Source of the DNA: Sanghuangporus weigelae
Lineage: Eukaryota > Basidiomycota > Agaricomycetes > Hymenochaetales > Hymenochaetaceae
DNA length: 64,000 bases
Direction of reading: 5' to 3'
NCBI GenBank assembly: GCA_033182465.1
Contig: CP137318.1
Span: 558,001 to 622,000, forward strand
Below the pieces are notes generated by a model. The model made no database searches. It saw only the letters and a list, made by a program, of their open reading frames with translations, and was not told the origin of the DNA. Numbering within the stretch: position 1 is the stretch's first letter; the number at the start of each line of letters is the position of its first letter. Made by a program: the position numbers and the translations under genes. Shown here piece after piece: positions 1-11,953 of this stretch.

Positions 1-2986
1 GAAACGGCACAGTATTCGCAAATAGCGTGATATACCACTTCGTCGCATAGCTCGTAGTCGAGATCATATGCTTTTTCTAAAGAAAACAAATAAACAAACA
101 GATCTCCATAAGAATCCGATCCATGAAATGCACGTAAAACAAGGGAGGACTCACGAAAGCAGCAAACACGCTGGGTAACATCCTCTCCATGATCCGTTCT
201 TGCACATATATCGCTTCGAGCAGCCCAGGGAAGCCCGGGAGGAAGATATCATGCAACTCGTACTCATCGTGAAAATGCACGAGGAAGGAGTACACCTTTT
301 CTGGCTCGTAGTAGCAGAGAAGCGTGGCTGCGATAGGTCCCATGCCCTGGCAGTACCCGCATTCGTTGCAGACGAGGGAGAAGGAATGGAGCGTATGGAA
401 TAGAGAGCGTTGTCTACGGGTTAAAGACAATCAAATCAGTTAGTCAATCCTCTCAGAGTAACAGTCGGTCGGGGGAAAAAAAAGGTAAACTTACCCCTGA
501 CCATACCGCGTCTTGAACAACACATGCCCACTAATCGTCCTCGGGACGTCCAGATCAATCTGGACATCATAGCTACTCGGCCTATCCAAGCTCGATCTAT
601 ACTCCCTCCTCAGATTATCCAACATGCTCTCCAGCCTCCTCGCATCCAGACTCTCCTTCTTCCTCCTCCCCACCCAGCGCGCGACGAGCACCTCCCACGC
701 CGCGGCGCGCCACGCGTCGGGTATGCCCTTGAACACCCGTTTGCGCAGTTTTTTCTCCTTCGAGGGCTTGATCCGCCAGATTGCGACGTTCCCGCCCTGA
801 TCGCGCCCCTCTGCTTCGAGCATCCGCGCCCATTTTGATATCCGCTTGGTCTCGAGGTCTTTTGAGACGGGACGGGGTTTGGGTTCGCTGGATAGGACGG
901 GCGGGGACGCGGGCCCTGAGGTGCTTGTTTGGGATATTCGATGGAGGGGTTTGAAGAGTGCAGATGTGTGTAGGATGACGATCCGGTCATGAGAAGGCGT
1001 ATTGAAAAATCCATATCTATCGCAATTGTCAATATTACAACCCAAACACAGAACAGAACGGAAAAAGAAAGAAAGAAATGAAACACACCGATCCACGTTT
1101 TCCAAAAGCCTAAGCTCCTCATCGGACAGTTCACCCGTAATATCCCCACGCGCATCGTTCCTCAGAGCTATCTGCACGCTCCTGCGATCATGCCCCAGCT
1201 TCGCACGCGTCCTCTCAACGCCCTCTTCATACCCGTCGCCCTTCACGCCCGTCACATCCAGCTGCGCGTAGGTGTTTCGCACGAAGAAGGCTTCTGGCTC
1301 CTCGCTGGCGGCGGCTACTGCTTCTGCGGCTACACCATTTTCACTAGGACGACTTCCTTCGGCACCTGGTATGCCCACTTCGGCAAGTTCGGGCACGCGC
1401 GAGCGTCGTGAAGAGGAAGACGCCCCGGATGTGGATGTCCCCGTTGTCCGGCCCGGTGGTGGTGTTATTGATGAAACGCTAGATTGGCGGTTTGCATGTA
1501 CGGGAACGTTGTCCTTCTCGCTAGGTATGGGTGTGCGTGTAGGAGTAATAGGTGCGACGCCAGAAGGCCTAGGACTTGAAGGTAACGCCGGTAGCCCTTT
1601 TTGAGAAGAGGAGGAAGAAATACTCCCGTGGTGAGAAGACGAAGAAGCGTGATTCGCAAAAGGAGGGGGCGAGGGACTGGAAGGCGGGTCGGGGTTCGTC
1701 ACCTTGAATCGGAGTGAGCTGGTGATACTACGATTGCTCGACTCGACGCTCTGCGGAGCAGTCACGTAGCACCCGCTCTCGTGCGTCGAGCTCATGCCAT
1801 CCAGTCCATGCCCCAGTGCGCTGCTGCTGGGTGAGAGGACGAGACCGTAGTGCGCTGCAGTACTCGCGCTATCGGACTTGGCGTGCGCTTGGGTCTGGGT
1901 TTGAGTTTGCTGGGTAGCACTATGGCTTTGGGAGGGGAGAGGAGGATTCCCGCGAGGCGGTCGAAAGGGTTTGTTCTTCTCCCATGTCCCGTCAGCGGTG
2001 TCCGTCGTCGATGACAGACGAGGAGAGTCGTGCACCTTGCCGGAGGCGGGACTATGTCGACGCATCATGCTGAGGTCGGGCTGACTATGGCTACGATGAC
2101 CCTCGTCCGTGAATGTCAAATCGGCATACTTCCCCCACTCCACAGAAGCACTCAGATCGACACCGGTGGGTGCGCTGTTCGCAGGTTGCAAGCGCTGTGC
2201 GGTTGAAAGGTGAGAGTCAGCCTCAACGTCAGTCGAGCGGGAACGAACCGGCGCGCCATTACTCGCATTACTCCTCGGGAGGCTATCCTCAATCACATAT
2301 GCCAGTTCCGTCGACTCGGGACGAGCGCTACCGTCAAAGTCACCCGCAGTGGTGTCCAAGAAGGAGCCGACGCGCCTGCTGGGAGGTCGGCTCTGGGGCG
2401 GGGAAGAAGCTCGGTTACTATACGCGCCGTTGTAACTGTAGGTATGGCTCTGACGCCTGCTCGAGCTTTCCGCTGAGACCGAGCCAGCGAAGAACCCGCT
2501 TCCGCTGCTCGACTTGTGACTCACGCTCCGAGTCCCAGCAGTATTCGCTCCCCCGCGATAGAAGGAATCCGTTCTCGCTTCGTCCGTTAAAGTAGTAGTA
2601 TAAAGATCTTTCCCACTTTCTTCTCTACGATAATCCTTTCCATTCCCATCCAATCCCAATCCAATGTTGTTGCTCAATGTAGTTCCCAAGCCCGACCCAG
2701 CTAAGGCCGTACTATTATGCAACGCTGATTTGCGCCAAGTCTGCCTTCGCTCGCTATACATTGAGTAAATAGAGAATATAGTCGACTCGGAGGAATTCCG
2801 TCCTGATTCGTTCTCAATAGTGATTCCATACGACGATGGTGGCGTATCCGGTCTCGTCGATGTGGTGTAGGAGTCGTCTGAGGAGACGGGCGAGCTGTTC
2901 TTTGATGAAAGTGCTGGGAAAGTCTTTGCGGAGGGATTGAGGTCGAGAGGGGAAGAGGGGACGAGTACGAGAGCTGGAGCCTCCAT
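1..2986 (-). CDS. TBC-domain Rab GTPase-activating protein (partial, 3' end outside window)
   Basis: The TBC domain accelerates GTP hydrolysis on Rab GTPases in membrane traffic. Exons read by eye are 2986-1089, 1016-495, 413-155 and 76 to below 1. Each junction has GT-AG ends and keeps frame. The first 600 or so residues are serine- and proline-rich and probably disordered. The TBC domain starts with the stretch around KGIPDAWRAAAWEVL. It carries both catalytic fingers of the family: arginine in DVPRT (near residue 795) and glutamine in YCQGM (exon 3). Exon 4 at the window edge reads TKWYITLFANTVPF, another conserved TBC block. The start at 2986 is the first Met of a long uninterrupted frame. 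The substrate Rab cannot be told from sequence. The C-terminus is missing only because the window ends. Confidence 0.9.
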
Positions 2987-4038
2987 GCAAAGCTGGGGTA
3001 AGAAACGCTTTCAGGACAAGTATAAGTACTTTAATATGTGCAATATGTATGTACTCGTGAGAATCTTGATCCCGCTAAGCAGTACGTATATGTTATGCTT
3101 GGATCCCATCCCTTCAAGGTACCCGGCGCATATCGTCACGTCAGAACTGGTCCTGGTCCTTTGCTGGCAACGTCGACCGGTTATCAGAGACCAATCGACG
3201 GCCGCACAAGTGAGTATCCTCCAAATAGCCAGATGTTCGCATCATAAAAACAGAACTAAGCACCTGTCGTCCGAAGAAAATGATACGCTCACGCATTCTA
3301 TCTTTACAAATGATGATCTACTACTGACGACGATACACAAGCCGAACCCACTACCTTTGTCCCAACCGTTCTTCGCGCCATCTGAGGATGGCACGCAGCC
3401 AGAGAAAATCCTGCAACACACATCCAGCACGAGACAAAGCAATTCAATGCGATATATCAGTTCAGACAGATCATCCACGTAGTACTCGTGTCGACTGCTT
3501 TGCTTTGCGAAAGAAAGCAAAAGACGATTCGAAAAGCAAAGCAAAAGATGATGTGTCTACATCCTTTACCCGGAACTGAAACTAACAGGCGTGCGGAGAT
3601 ATGTAGGGTCCCGCGCACGACGACAAAACCGCCTCTGTTCTCCTCTTCCCAGGGATAGCTCTCATGGGCGCACATCATGCTTTAGAAAAAGGCAAGCAGC
3701 GCCTCCAGCACATCCCGAGTCAAGTCAAGCAAACAGGACTTATCATCCATACACAGAGCCCATACACCCATTAGAGCGTAGTTCGATAGTCTCGAGGACG
3801 GGAACGCGGACGAGGAGACGGAAAAGCTCGACCAAGCCCGAACTTTTGAGTCCTCTGATTGTTCAGAAGAGAAAGAGAAAAAAATCGACGCAGTGAGACG
3901 ATGACTAAGCTGTTCTCACGAGTACACCGAAGCTTTTGTTACTCACTCGTGTGATCTGCTCCTTTTTTCAAGTGTTTGCGCGTTGTTTGTATTCGGCACG
4001 CTCGTGTTCGTCGGTCAGTCGTACAGAGAACAAGAACA
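2987..4038. other. Intergenic region between divergent TBC and FIP1 genes
   Basis: About 1 kb between two genes transcribed away from each other, so it should hold both promoters. Short open frames on both strands (for example 3591-3896 plus) have no recognisable domain and no convincing splice partners. I see no specific regulatory motif that I would defend. Confidence 0.5.
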
Positions 4039-6656
4039 ATGATGTAGGCTACTTCTACCAGCCGAGTGTCTCTTGAGAAAACACCGGAATTAATGAAGAG
4101 TTTATTTGTTTTTGATTTCGACAGGGACGACGATGAGGATTCGTTCATTTACGGTGAATCCACGGTTTCTGTACCCGCTCCTACTCCGGTCCCTACCACC
4201 CAAAAGATATCGGAAGATGGTGAGATTGAACTTCGCATGTTCTATCCTTATTTGAACTCACTCGCAATGACTCAGTTGTAGAAGTAATCTCGTGAGTTCT
4301 GCATTGCGTCCTCTGGTCCCTCAAAGCGTGACCTCTTCCTCCCTCCCAGCGTACCGCCTAAAGAAGCTGAAAAACACGCAAACGGCGTCGTAGCCCACTT
4401 GGAAGCAGAAGCGGCAGATGACGAAGATGACGACGACGTGTATGCCGTCAAGATCTCTGAAATGAATGACTTGCAACCGAAAGAAGAGCAAGAAGAACAA
4501 CACCAGGAGAATGGAGAGGCCATTGAAGGGCAGGATGATGCGGAGACAGAGGAACAGGGCGATGAGGAAGAAGCAGAAGCAGAGGACGATACTGATGAGG
4601 AGGTGCACCATCTTCATTGTCGTCTTGCTATGCTGGCTGAAATGTTGTGATGCAGGACATCGAGTTTATCCTAGAGCCTCCAACACGCTCATTAGACTTC
4701 CGGTGAGCCAACTCTCGCTACTGTTTCCTAAATTTCTTTCTTAATCTTAGACAGGAGCCAGCGAGGTGCTCATAGACCTGTTCAAGGGCGTGCACTAAGC
4801 ACTGGAGCAGCGAGCACGGCGACGCAGGGTACGTCAATTCGGGTGTTATTTCTGGACCCCTTCTTGATGTTTACTGTGCAGCTATAAACTTGACTACGGA
4901 ATACACTCCTCGCGAACGAGGAGCTCCTCCAGACAACTTGAGGCAGCCTTCTTTACCGGGACAAGCAGGAACCCCACAACTTCCTCCTGAAACCCCTGCT
5001 ATCGATGTAGCCGGAACGTCTGTCCAACCGACTGCTGCTCAGCAACCCCCAGTGGACGAGGGTCCCGACCCATCAACTCTTCCGCCCGTGCGAGCTCCTC
5101 CATCGCATCCACACATCGATCCGAGCGTCCCAGGGTCATACGAAGGTCGCTCAATCTTCGAAATTGACATGACCAACCTCGCCGAGAAGCCCTGGCGGCG
5201 ACCAGGCGCAGACATCAGCGACTGGTTCAACTACGGGTTCGACGAGATCTCCTGGGAAGCATACTGCTACCGGCGGCGGACCATGGGCGAGATGGCCAAC
5301 GTGCTCAAAACGAACGTCCTCAACTTCGCGGGGATGCCGGAGGAGCAGTTCCTCGCGCTCCCGCCCGAGGCGCGTACTATGGTCATGACGGGGACGAACG
5401 CGCTCATGGGCGGCGGGGCGGGGCCGAATGGGCCCCCTGGCGTCGGCGTCGGGCCGGGTATGATGCCGCCCGTGGGTATGAACGCGATGGGGCCAATTAA
5501 CCCTATGATGGCGGCTGCGGCGGCAGCGGAGATGGGCGGGATGCCCGGTATGGGGCCTATGGGCGTCGGGATGGGCAACCACCCCCACCACATGGGTATG
5601 GGCATGAATGGTGATATGAACGTCGGTATGCCTGGACCTGGACAGGGACCAGGTCCTATGATGCAAGACGGACCAGTCCTAGGACAGGGACCGAACGCTG
5701 CTGGACCGAGTGGGACGCCCGAGCAGGTGGGGCAGATGTCGCTTCCTGATGGTATACCCGGTGCACCCCCACCTGGTATGATGGGTATGGGTATGAACCT
5801 GGGCCCTGAGTTCGGTCCTATGCAGGTAGGTTACGTTCTAGTCTAATACTATTAGCTATTTGTTCTTCATTTTTGAAATCTGCGGGGACTGTTGACTGAA
5901 CGATATAAAACTTTTTTTTTTCTTTTGGTTTTATGAAGATGCAAGACGCGAAGATGGGGAACCAATCCCTCCATGCAGGGATGGATCAGTCCAGCGCGAG
6001 CGGTACGCCATCCTCCGGCCCAGTAGCCGGCATCCCACCACGCGTCACTTCTACACCCGCCTCGTTCCGCGGTCGGGGCGGCGGAGGTGGGGTAGGCGGG
6101 GGCGTCGGGGTCGGTATCCCCAGCGGAGTCGGCACAGGCGCAAGCGTCCCCGTCGCTCCTCGCGGCCGGGGCGGTGTCGCGCCAGCCTTCCCAGGACGCG
6201 GGAGAGTCGCAAGTTCCCTACCCGTCCGACCAGCCTCCCCGCTCCCGCCGAACGTACCCACCGGACCTCGGAACCCGGGTAATAGGTACAAGGATAGGGA
6301 CAATAACGCTCCTGCAGTTGAGGGTTTGGATTACGGGGGGAACAAAGATGGTGGTGGTGGCGGGAGTGGGACGCCGAATGAACGAGAGCGGGAACGGGAC
6401 AGGGAGAGAGACAGGGAGAGAGATCGGGAACGAGACAGGGATCGGATAAGAGACAGAGATCGCGAGAAAGAGCTTGAACGACTTCGCGAGGTCGATGAAA
6501 AATCTTCTGCGAGGTGAGATACCAGAAAGACATCAAACTTATCTCAATCCGACTAATTCTCGTTTGTTTGTCTTTTTCTTTTCGTATAACAGAAAACGAA
6601 GGAGTCCACCAAGCAATGAAGAAGACAGGATCGGGCGTAGCTCAAAAAGACGATGA
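4039..6656 (+). CDS. FIP1: Fip1-like pre-mRNA 3'-end processing factor
   Basis: Fip1 is the flexible, acidic subunit of the cleavage and polyadenylation factor; it tethers poly(A) polymerase in the nucleus. The signature Fip1 motif is present near residues 265-295 (KPWRRPGADISDWFNYGFD). My model is join 4039-4043, 4125-4219, 4276-4291, 4350-4602, 4656-4702, 4755-4828, 4882-5825, 5939-6513, 6593-6656, giving 690 residues with every junction GT-AG and in frame. It begins MMDDDEDSFIYGE, which fits the acidic start usual for fungal Fip1. The first coding exon is only 5 nt and the third only 16 nt. After the motif come a Met/Gly/Pro-rich stretch, Gly-Arg-rich segments and an Arg-Asp/Arg-Glu dipeptide repeat, then a short basic tail. 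The motif and 3' exons are solid; the tiny first exon is inferred. Confidence 0.9.
4276..4291 (+). other. FIP1: 16-nt coding microexon of FIP1
   Basis: It lies between introns 4220-4275 (56 nt, GTGAGA...CAG) and 4292-4349 (58 nt, GTGAGT...CAG). It joins ...KISED to VPPKEAEKH and adds VVEVIS. Both flanking introns have the normal length for this genome. Alternatives without it run into a stop or need a poor donor. Confidence 0.7.
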
Positions 6657-7528
6657 TTCAGAAGCTGCACTAGAACCGTAGTTCCTTCGTGGGTTGGACC
6701 CGGACTACAAGTCCCGTTGCTCTCGTTCTCTTGTTCATATTCCATATCTTTCCCTTCTCTTGTTCATATTTCATTTCCTTCCCTTCTCTCTTATCACTTG
6801 CATTCAATTTGCTGTTATCTTACATTCCTGTGGTTTAGCTAGCTGTTCATGTCTGCAATTAGCATGGTTTATATATGTGTGGGCTCCCCGACTTGCAGTT
6901 CGGTAAAAAGATGGTTATAAGTAAGTACTTAAGGTACAATGCGTGTAAGAACAGGTATCTTTTGGTATATGTAACTGCGTTCGGCATGTCCCGATGGGAG
7001 ATCTGGTTGTTTTTGCGATATGCTCAACTTGAGATGATGCTTTGCAGTCTGAGTGAGCCGCAATGCAATGCGGCCGGAGATGAATGCGACAGAATAAGTG
7101 CAAGTGAAGAATGTTGAGACCTATCTACAATCATGATAAACTGGAGTCCTCAGTTTTTTCAGTGACCATAGAGTGGATTCATTTTTATTTTCAATTGTTG
7201 ACATGATTATGATTTTGAGATGAGACAACAGATCGTGTAGATAAGATATCGATGAAAGAACATGTTGACTCTAGAAGAGAGGAAATCAGCGCTGGAGCTT
7301 GAAACTGGCCTCTTGATAGTACTGTCTTCATAAAATGTTGGTCGAAGCGTGTAAACCGGTCAGAGCTGCGACCAACATGTAATACGTTGAATAGGCAAAC
7401 AAGCGAGACAAGAACAGTCGCTGCCCGGGGAGGGGAATTCGATGCATTATAGACTAGATAGCCGCTAACAAGCTACTGGGTATTCTACGCAGAAACTTGT
7501 ACCGTGCGTATGCGCAGTAATAGTATTG
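6657..7528. other. Region between convergent FIP1 and J-domain genes
   Basis: The genes converge here, so this holds two 3' untranslated regions. Around 6710-6790 there is an imperfect tandem repeat of about 35 nt built on TTCTCTTGTTCATATT. No gene is recognised. Confidence 0.45.
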
Positions 7529-8877
7529 CTATTTCTTAAAATAGTCCACTTTCCCCGTCTTTTTATCCCTCGCAATGTAGAGTTGCCCCTTGCCCTGTTT
7601 ATCACTCTTGCTCTTTTTCCTGTGAGATGTAGATACTTACACATACCGTAAGATGTGAGATGGTCCATTAATCATGGGAAGGGAACATACCTGGTTCCGT
7701 GCTACTGCGGGTGGGGGCGATTTCGACGTAAGTAATGCCATCCTCTCTAACTTCAGTGCGATGAGAAGAAGAACTTCCTTGTCTTCTTTCCCGGTGTTCG
7801 CCACCAGTTCCCTTTTTCTTATGAGATTTATGTTCTTAAATACCGCAAGACATGAGATGGTCCATTAAATCATAGGAACTAAAAATACCTGGTTCTACGT
7901 CTCCGGAGCGGTGTAAGACGTAAACCCTACCATCCTCCCCAATTTCAACGCGTTCAGAAGAACTTCCTTGTCCTCCTTCCCGATATCCGTCACTCCTAGA
8001 TGCTGCTGAATGTCCCAGTCCAATGCTTTAATAGGTTCATACCATTCAAATGGCCTTTGGATACTCACTTTCTCTGAAACTCTTTTCTGAAACTTTATGT
8101 ATGTTGAGGTCGCGTTCAGTCACCACTTGAACTAGAGAAAGAAAATGAGGAATGCTTACAGTCTGATGTGCCAGGATGATCAGCTGTAAAGACACGCGCA
8201 TAACCTCCGCTTGGAAGAGGAAAAAGTTCTTCGCCGTCAGCTGCGTAGTATCTTGTACTCCCGCCTCCACTATTTCCAGAAGCAAAGCCCCCTTTAGCAA
8301 ATGAACTATGTCTAAGCGCTTTCATCTCATGCATGAAGACTTGCCAATCTGGCTCTTACCGCTTCGGGCGTTCCCTCTACTCGGTATATGCGTATCAAAA
8401 GGATCGAAGCTCGTAGCTTCGTAAGTCATTCCATAAGACATTTAAAAGTTAGTTGAAGGCAGACATCTGAGGAGCTAGTCGCCATACCGCGCTGAGGTGG
8501 TCCTCGAGCAAAATATTTGGGATTTTCAGTATATTTGTCCAAAAGCTCTTTGGCCTTCTGAATCTGTTTGAAATTGTCAAAAAAACCTGTCAGCAGATGT
8601 CTTCAGCATGGCAACGGTCGAAGTACTTTGTCAAACCGTGCTGCGGCTTCTGCGTTCCCAGGATTCTTGTCGGGATGCTCTTTGAGCGCCTACGTGCCAT
8701 TGTGAAGGATCACGTTAGATGTTGCTATCTCAGCGAGAATAAGACTGTTCAAGGGCTTCGAAAACGTACCAGTTCTCGGTATTTCTTTTTTACGGCATCT
8801 TCAGAGGCACCAAACTCAAGTCCAAGCTGCCGATAAGCGGCTTTCACGTCTTCAAGTGTCTTCTGTGGTTCGGACAT
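7529..8877 (-). CDS. J-domain (DnaJ/Hsp40-like) protein with duplicated C-terminal exon
   Basis: J domains stimulate the ATPase of Hsp70 partners. The start is the ATG at 8877 (MSEPQKTLEDVKAAYRQLGL). The domain is split by introns: YRQLGLEFGASEDAVKKKYREL, then ALKEHPDKNPGNAEAAARFDK with the essential HPD motif, then IQKAKELLDKYTENPKYFARG. The J domain therefore sits at the N-terminus. Downstream exons encode a Gly/Ser-rich linker, then two related exons (QGSSS...VEIGEDGRVYV and QGSSS...TEVREDGITYV) and a lysine-rich last exon ending VDYFKK. No J-protein zinc-finger or CTD substrate domain is visible, so it is a class C type. The specific Hsp70 partner and client are unknown. Some internal exon borders, especially 8000-8340, are approximate. 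Confidence 0.8.
7672..8030 (-). repeat. Tandem intragenic duplication (exon plus intron unit, about 200 nt, two copies)
   Basis: Two similar blocks, roughly 7672-7868 and 7869-8030, share order and wording on the plus strand: ATACCTGGTTC, then ACGTAA, then CCATCCTC, then AGAAGAACTTCCTTGTC. The intron side is shared too: GAGATGGTCCATTAA occurs at about 7657 and 7854. The unit therefore covers one exon and the adjoining intron of the J-domain gene. Similarity is visibly imperfect, so the duplication is not very recent. Confidence 0.75.
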
Positions 8878-9993
8878 CTGGGAGCTCGGTATGCGAGCTC
8901 GGTTTCGTATGATGTCGAGATCGAAGGTGGGAAGACTTTATGAGCCTCCACTTTGCACATTAATCGCATCATGTAGAGAATTGCTCAAATTTGCGGGAGT
9001 ACAAGAACAGTTTGAGCCAGGTATTATTCTCTCAAAAATTCACGTCAGTTGCCCAGCATGAAGCACAATCACGCGGGCCTAAATTTCTGTGATGAATCAT
9101 GTGCTTCATGATTACATTACACTGAGAAACTTCATTAGTCAGAAACGTTTCCGTGCCATGACCAATGCAATATCAAGAGAAGCATTAACCTAAGAGCGAA
9201 GACCTACTGTGTCGTCAGGACAAAGTTGTGAACCAATCAAGCAAAGTAGTCGAGCCGAGTACTAATCATTAGGCATCTAACAGTCAGACCTGGGAGTCTC
9301 TGCTACCGGAGAACCGTGATGCTATCGAATTATATGAGTTTCGCGACCGAGCATAAAGTAAGAGGCAAAGATAATGAACTTGAAGTCGATAAAATGAATA
9401 GACTCCGCCCGGCAGTTGCCGGTGAGGCCCAGCTGCTGAGATGATGGACCAGTTCAGATTCGCCAAATAAAAGCCTGGCCCACAACCCAATCACATTCAA
9501 TCCAGCTTACGACATCCAAGAAACTGGTAGGAGATAGAGCGGCTCAAGAAGCAAAAGAAATTCTCAGTTATGTACTTAACGGAGGAGTATATAGATTGGT
9601 CTGAACGAAGCCGATTCCTGTGCGCAACAAGCAGGAATTATTCCTCGGCCTGAGTTCGAAGGTTGTCCACTGGAATCTCTGAATCCATTGGTAGTCAGAC
9701 ATATCAGCTTCATTTCCTGGAAAATTAGCAGCATGTTATTCAGCGCAGATATACAGTCATTTATTCTACGAGACTACGAAAAAAAGAGAATCTATACACA
9801 GTATTACAACACAGTTCGTAAGTGTTGCTAATTTTGTCTGTCGTGACGGTATCATGAATGCCGAGAAAACAGTAATGGAGAATTCGTAAAGAGATAGTAG
9901 GCCAATACAACAGCTCGTTCAACGGAGTGCCTGAATAGTAAATGTTGAGACGGAACAAGAGTACCGAAAAGATAGAGATGATGATGTAACAGA
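8878..9993. other. Intergenic region between J-domain gene and CDF gene
   Basis: About 1.1 kb holding the J-domain gene promoter and the 3' untranslated region of the CDF gene. The minus-strand frame 9284-9490 has no recognisable motif and no coding character. I see no gene here. Confidence 0.45.
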
Positions 9994-11915
9994 TCATATT
10001 AATCTTCGATGTTCCTGTGAGAGAATTCCAAACAGTAAGGCAAGAGCAAGTGGGATTCGCAAAGCACAACAGACTTACCGGTGTATGTGTTGTTTCGTGA
10101 TCAACATGTACGAAGGCTCGCCCGACGTTCGGGAGCACCTCGATTTTATCCTGAAGTTGCTGGCTCAAATCGTGGGCCTTCCATAAGGGTGTATCTGCCG
10201 ACATAACAACATCGACCTCAACGAAATACTGCGGTCCGCTCTGTTCGTTGATTAGAATCCGTTTCTCCTACTGTTTCTCCTACTTAGCAAAGAACTAAAG
10301 CTCACATGGTACGCTCGAATCGTATCGATCTGCTCAATCACATCGCTGAAGGTCATCGCCTTGTAAGTGATGAGTTTGATAAAATCGTGAGGAGCGCTCT
10401 TCCCGGCAAGCAGCTCGAACTGTTTGTAAACTGTCCTGGACCATGAGGCAATCACACCAGAGGCGATCTGACGGCCAGGCCGGAGCTTAACATGCATTCA
10501 ATTGTATTAAAAAGTCACTCACGATGACTGCTCCCGCCGGATCCAGCCCTGAGGATGAAGGTGTGTTAAGTCCGAGGTAACAGATGTGGAAACGTAAATT
10601 TACATACACCACCGCCATTTACTCCCACCCGCTGACATCAGAAGACCTGGGAGTGAATATTAGCGAGGAGGGTTCAACACCTCGCCAAGCAAATACGAAA
10701 ACGTACCGAAACCGTTGATAAATAAGTCGTTTCGGTGATCCTCCCATAGGACGTGTACTTGACTCGAGTTCTTGCGCAAGCTGAAGCAGTATAGAAAAAG
10801 TAGAAATTTGACGCCTAGACGGAACGAATAATGAGAAAGAATAAAGCTAAAACGAAAGGCCAAATGAAAACAATGCAATGCACACCTAAAGCAGCTCCAA
10901 CAGCAATGAGTGATGGAAGGTGAAACTCGTTCAGTTCCTCGGAACCGTGATCAATGATAGACCGCATGGACTCGACGATGACCACCAGATTGACTGAAGC
11001 CATTCTAAAAAATGCGATCAGTATGAAACCCCTTTCAACCAAGGAACCAGGTATACGTACAGGAACCCTAATCCGAAGAGCGGGTCAGTGACTAGTATGT
11101 AAATAAAGTGAAAAATCTTTCAACGAACCATACACAATGTTTCCTATGGTCTCCAGGCGCGAGCCTCCAACAGGCCATTTATTCATGTCGAGTGAACGAG
11201 CTTTCTTGTGTAACCAATAAAGCACGATATTGGAGCCAATATCAAACACAGAGTCGATACCCGTGGCGAGTAACGATAATGATCCCGACGAGATGGCAGC
11301 ATACACTACATTGAAACATTGGCGTGAAAAGAAATGAAAGAGCACGCTCTGCCTCACATTGCAATACACACAGGGCGAAGTTGGAGATCATGCTTGCCCA
11401 TACGGCAATTTTCGTCTGTGTTAGGATTAGAAGATGGACAAAGACGAGAATGGGAATCCCCCGTACTGGTAAGCGAGCTGCCTCTTCTGCCCCTCTCGCT
11501 TCCTCAGTATGCTCATCCATCGGTTTGAGCAGAGAGCCAATGAGCTGATTGGAAAAACTCCTTTAGTTCCGTTCAAATCTAAGAGAGCGGAATCAAGCGA
11601 ATGCTTGAAACACACCTCATTTTGTTCGCGATGGAACCGCTCGAGTTGCTTGCCCTTCTTGCGGCGCCGCAACTCCCCAAGTTCACCTTCCGTCTTAATT
11701 CCGCTCTTGAACATGAGAGGATCTCTTTCCGGGTTCTTTCCTCCCCCGACTGCGATTTCAATGTCGAAACTTGTAAAGGGACTTCCAGCTGAGTCTAATG
11801 AAATTGAAGGTGTGAAGGTGTCTGAAGGCTGTGTGCGTACAGTAAGCAACATTGTGAATACGGTGACGATGCAGAACGAAAAAAGGGGCGTGCCTTGCCG
11901 ATGTCTTTGCTGCAA
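9994..11915 (-). CDS. Cation diffusion facilitator (CDF) family metal transporter
   Basis: CDF proteins are proton-coupled exporters of divalent metals such as Zn, Mn or Fe into organelles or out of the cell. Spliced exons give family blocks in order: KIAVWASMISNFALCVLQ, YAAISSGSLSLLATGIDSVFD (with the membrane-embedded metal-site type spacing), NKWPVGGSRLETIGNIVYG, FLMASVNLVVIVESMRSI, VLWEDHRNDLFINGFG, SKWRWWLDPAGAVI, and a C-terminal cytosolic domain AYHSGPQYFVEVDVVM...FVHVDHETTHTPEHRRLI. A cytosolic N-terminus carries FHREQNELIGSLLKPMDEHTEEARGAEEAARLP. The stop lies at 9994-9996. The N-terminal exon is uncertain: 11915 is in frame, but an ATG at 11953 in another frame could start a further exon. 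This fungal subgroup is often compared with manganese or mitochondrial carriers, but the metal cannot be assigned here. Confidence 0.88.
11061..11067 (-). other. 7-nt coding microexon of the CDF transporter
   Basis: On the coding strand the exon is GGTTCCT. It is preceded by an intron ending GGATTAG and followed by one starting GTACGTATAC. Splicing G + GGTTCCT + AATGGCT restores NIVYG-FLMASVNLV in one frame. Without it, two residues of a conserved transmembrane segment are lost and the frame breaks. Confidence 0.8.
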
Positions 11916-11953
11916 GATGGTGCGCGCTCGCCGTTGTCTGCAGTAACACTCAT

